64,000 bases of DNA from Nymphaea colorata (taxonomy: Eukaryota; Streptophyta; Magnoliopsida; Nymphaeales; Nymphaeaceae). The translations under genes were made by a program, and so were the position numbers. The first letter of the stretch is position 1. Every line of letters begins with the position of its first letter. Shown in pieces: positions 60,168-64,000 of the stretch. The stretch covers positions 3,501,704-3,565,703 of the forward strand of contig NC_045139.1 of assembly GCF_008831285.2 (NCBI RefSeq), written 5' to 3'. The notes under the pieces were generated by a model. That model was given only the letters and a program-made list of their open reading frames with translations, was not told where the DNA came from and ran no database searches.

Positions 60168-62263
60168 CTATGATCTAGCTTGCTTGGTATCTGATGGGAG
60201 CTGCGTTGATGCCTCCATGGCGTGCTGCGCGTAGAACAGCTGCTGTGCGTGCGGTGTTGGCTCGCCGTAATCGTACGCTAAGTGGGCAGCTGGGTGCAGA
60301 GGATGACGATAACCAGCGTACTGCTGTTGGTCAGGAGCATGAATGAATGGGGACGAGGCAAGCGGCATAGCTGCAGAGCTGGCAGCTGTTCTGTACAAAT
60401 TTCCGGAAAATTCAGGACGTGGAGCAGGGCGAGAGGAGGAAGATGGAGGTGGTGCTGCTGTATATGACAGGGTGGGAGGGTCTTTTCCTTGTGGAGGCAA
60501 TGGAGCCACCATTGGTTTGTTTGCAGGGTCCGCCATGGCGGACTGGTAGGCCGCCAAATTGAAGGCCTGGTTCTGCCGCATAGCCATGGCTGATGCTTGC
60601 GGATGCAGGAAGTACATGGGGATCTGCTGATCAACTTGTTGCTGCTGAGGCTGCTGCTGATGCTGAGGCTGGTGGTGATGAATTTGGTAGAATGAAGGCA
60701 TGGGTGGTGGGGGGATTGAGGCTGCCGCCGCCGATGCCTGGTGGTGGAGATAGTGATACTCTGGTGGAAGTGCCTGCGGCACAAGGAACCCGTGGTCCGT
60801 AGAGTACTGCATCTGTACCCTGTAATTCTGATCAGGAAGCTCTCGTTTGGGTTCGGCAACAGCCGGATGGTTACCTGGAGAGGTCGCCGGAAACCTTCCC
60901 GGGTCCTGATAGTACATAGATTTAGGCGGAGGTGGAGGATTGTCCCTGGGAAAGAGCAAAAAACAGCACGATGAACCGCTTCAATACCTTGTGATTCAAA
61001 AACTAACAAATTTCAAAGATTTCTTAGCATTTCTAACTACAAAATTTCGGGATTCTCCATGATCTCAGAAACAGAAACCCAAAATCGCCCTTGAAGCGTA
61101 TAAGCTAGGATCAATCTGAAATCATCCGAATTTGCATCTTATGCTGACAAATGAAAATCTTCAACCTCTAGACATAATCAAATAATACCACAGATTGTTC
61201 TTTTTTCCGATCAGCTGAAAACCTGAAATTTTTCTCGTTTTTATGTCGCACCAATTCCACAAGTACGGATTTTCCGACCTTAAACCCTACTTCAGCAGAA
61301 CCCAACCAAAGAGGTTCATAAACGAATAACTATGTAAAAGAGAAGAGGGATATGAAAACAGAGGCGACTGTACCTGGCCGGGACCTCCGGCTCCGGCGGA
61401 GGCTTTACGGCCTCCGGACCCAGCCCCATCTGTCCGAACTGCTCCTCCACGCCGGCAAGACCGGCGGAGATGCCCCTACCAGTCGGATCCTCCGTCCTGA
61501 CCCTGATCGGCGGCAGGTTCGATACCGAAGGCGCGGACGACGTCGACCCGAACGACGACGATGTCTCCAACTTCGGCGAGTCCGGCACCGACTGCACCTC
61601 CGCCTTGGCGGTTTTTCCGGTGACGCTGCCTTCCCCGTTGATGGAATCCTGGCGATCCCAGTCGACGGGGTGGCCGCTGCCGGAGTCGAGGCCGAGGAGG
61701 CAATCGACCGAGGTGGCAGAGTCGGAGAAATTGCGGGGGAGTCCGGCAGTACCGTTGAGGGCGTCGACAAACCAGGACTCAGCCTTGGAGTCTTCGAGGA
61801 GGGAGCCGAGGCTGGAGGCTGCGTCGGGTTTGGCCGGGAAAAGGAAGAGGCGGAGGCGGGAAGGCCGAGGGGAGGCCTGGCAGCGGTCGTACTCATCGAT
61901 CATGTTCTCAAGGTCGTCATCGGTGGTGACCGAGATGAGGGAGTCAAGGTCCTCGTTGGGAAGCTGATACTTGAGGGAGAAGCTCCTGCCGGAGAGCAGG
62001 AGGCGGGAGAGGCGGGAGGAGAGGTCGGCTAGGGAAGAGTGGCGGTCGACGAGGACGATGCGCGTCTCCCCGCCGACGTAGCAGAGGCACTTATCGTGCG
62101 GGCGGGGGACGATCCGGCCGCCGTAGCTGCACATGAGGCGGAGCTTGCCGCCAGCCGTGGGAGGGGCGTCCTCCCAACGGTAGGGCTCCGAGCGAGGAGA
62201 GGAGTCTATGGAGTCCGCGTAGACTGCGGGTTCCGGCTCCATTGCCGGAGTGGCCTTTGCCAT
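60168..62263 (-). CDS. PB1 (octicosapeptide/Phox/Bem1p) domain protein
   Basis: Two minus-strand exons, 62263-61374 and 60945-60168 (stop TAG), join in phase across a 428-nt GT-AG intron to give 555 aa. Residues about 38-145 form the PB1 domain: GGKLRLMCSYGGRIVPRP (basic type I lysine/arginine cluster), GETRIVLVDRHSSLADL, FSLKYQLPNEDLDSLI and the acidic OPCA segment VTTDDDLENMIDEYD. Both acidic and basic faces are present, so head-to-tail dimerisation is possible. The rest is low-complexity: Ser/Pro/Gly-rich, then Pro-, His- and Gln-rich (QPQHQQQPQQQQ) with Tyr motifs near the C-terminus. Such plant proteins act as interaction scaffolds; no catalytic part is seen. Exon 1 is GC-rich, unlike its surroundings. 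The ATG at 62263 is the first in frame before the domain. Confidence 0.92.
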
Positions 62264-62459
62264 CCGGTGATGGCGATGGTGGTGGTGGTAGCGCCGGTGG
62301 CGGTGGCGATGGTTCTCTGGCCTCTGAGCAGCGTCTACGCAGAGGTCGCGCGCTCTTCCTTTTTATCAGCTGCCGCCCTTCACCATTTCTTCGCTTTAAG
62401 CGGAGGCTCACTGTGCGTATGCGTGCACGCACAGTTGCATGTGGGTGAGTAGGCTGAAA

Positions 62460-64000
62460 TTAAAATTTTAAATTATTTATTGGTGAAAAAACTGGATGAC
62501 CTAGTCGCCCTTTTCCTTGAACGGATAGGCACAATGGGTCGGGTATATTGACCCGAGTCCAAAGTAAATTGGTCTCAGATTAGATCTGAGTTGGAGGTAT
62601 AAGTACCAGATCCAGATCCAGGTCCATACGTAGCCTAAATAATGAAAAATCACAGCCATAAGAAATTGCGATATAAAGTATATAAAGTCAGTAACAGTCG
62701 CAGAATGTTTTAATTTATTAATTTTAAATGCCCTAAAATAAAAATTGAAGTAATAAGGAGCACATGCACATGGTCGAGAATTTAGTTGTAATCTTTTAGA
62801 CGTACTAACAAAAACAACAACAAAAAATGTTTTAAAATGTTTTTTTTTTCAAAATTTAAGTGGAAAAAGCTGCCGGTATGATTGTTTCACGTTAAATTCA
62901 TTGTTTCCATATCTAATCATCCTAACGTTGTAGACTCGTAAAGTTCTCATTAAATCAGGTCTACATATTTATTTGACTTTATTACAAAAAAATCTTGGAA
63001 ATTTTGAGCTCATATTTATGTTTAGATTGTATTAGAAAAAGAATATAAATTAATAGTTAATTTCATAAAGACATACACAGCATAATAGAGGTCATATTTA
63101 TTGACATTGCAATCTAATGGATCTTATAAAATTTAGCACCAAAATTAAGTTTGGGGCATGTAAATGAGTACGAAATCTAAGCAAATAGTTTGCATTAAAA
63201 AAAAACACAGATTTCTAATTCTAAATAATTTTTAGGGAGTTATACGTAATTTTGAGTTGGTTTTTTATTGTTAGATTGGAAAAAGGAGGAGGATGATATT
63301 GTAATTGTCCTCGATGGGTACTTCCGTAATTTTCCGTACTAACTTGCTGAGGCGATAGTGATGGTGGTGGGGCCCACTCCAGGTGCTGCTTTCCTTCAGT
63401 ACAGCTAACATGGCAATAGACGATTTTCTCCTGAAATTACCGTAAAAGTGCCCAAAATATATATATATAACAGTGGAACTGTCATGTATTTAAGTTATAT
63501 ACCTTCTAGTTTTTTCTTTTTTCTCCTTCGACTTTTTGAAGGTTACATATTTTATGTTTGCTAACCATACTACATCCGGTTTATAATTTACTCATAAGGT
63601 GTGAAGTCCTTAATTTTTTCAATTTTCTCCTTTAAAAACTCATTCTAAGATTTTTTTTTTTTTTTTTTGTAAAGGGAAGGTTTTGATCTTTGCTAATTGT
63701 TTGTGAAGGCACTTTCCATGATATGCGTTAACATGGGAAAATAAGTTTCAATATTTTACCAAATGGATGTTTTGATAATTTTAAAAAGGTAAAATTTTTC
63801 CAAGTTCTACTTTTTCCATTAGGTGGCAAACTCCCTCAAGGACCGTCGAGTTAGCTCGAATCGCCTACAAATTTGGCCATGAGTCAAGCTTTGGGCTGAT
63901 TGGCCTTGACTTGCTCGGAGTCGCTAGATTCTACTATAGTAAATATACAATATGATTATTTCAATACTTGACTGAGTCAATGAATTAACTCGCTGATCTA
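62460..64000. other. Upstream flank of the PB1 gene and intergenic DNA
   Basis: A minus-strand CCAATAAATAATTTAAAA sequence at 62466-62483 could be a CCAAT/TATA-like promoter about 205 nt upstream of the ATG. A short stretch at 62520-62650 has GGGTCGGGT and AGATCCAGATCC words. After 63830 a third GAGTTAGCTCGAA-type repeat begins and runs to the window end. No gene recognised. Confidence 0.4.

Noticed and set aside
60278..61009. 243-codon minus-strand ORF overlapping PB1 exon 2
   Set aside because: It is a shifted frame of the same exon; the called frame joins in phase to the PB1 domain and this one does not.
61352..62032. 226-codon plus-strand ORF across PB1 exon 1
   Set aside because: Arg/Gly-rich shadow produced by the GC-rich coding strand.

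Overview
The window is nuclear DNA of a flowering plant. Genes have many GT-AG introns, there are two predicted chloroplast transit peptides, and the protein families are plant ones. Intergenic DNA is AT-rich and full of TA microsatellites and relics of LTR retrotransposons, a LINE and MITE-like elements. Protein-level features do not suggest a grass. I cannot name the species.

Layout: (1) 374-1555 (+), the last four coding exons of a beta-propeller-like gene that begins before the window. (2) 5215-5800, a truncated tandem copy of the start of the next gene. (3) 6422-10165 (+), a complete seven-exon plastid metallo-beta-lactamase-fold protein of 342 aa. (4) 11941-12232 (-), a possible two-exon microprotein of 52 aa. 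(5) 14342-18215 (-), a complete BRO1-domain protein of about 379 aa. (6) 18500-24500, repeat-rich DNA between divergent genes. (7) 24532-29077 (+), a chloroplast-targeted MurG glycosyltransferase. (8) 30450-32900, a decayed LINE on the minus strand. (9) 33800-39300, several repeat families, including a TRIM-type miniature LTR element with target-site duplication and a repeat found three times next to TA tracts. (10) 40642-44947 (+), a NARROW LEAF1-type trypsin-like protease. (11) 46121-50209, a Ty3/gypsy chromovirus-type element bounded by exact TTATG duplications and internally deleted. (12) 50210-60100, gene-poor, with one orphan exon pair at 57896-58274. (13) 60168-62263 (-), a complete two-exon PB1-domain protein of 555 aa. 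(14) 62460-64000, intergenic.

The genes do not form an operon-like system; each is an independent plant transcription unit. The best leads are the retained bacterial-type MurG with an odd first splice junction, the tandem duplication beside the MBL-fold gene, the 52-aa two-exon ORF, the TRIM element and the TA-associated repeat family. I found no CRISPR array, rRNA or convincing tRNA. Exon limits were read by eye from splice consensus, reading phase and family resemblance.
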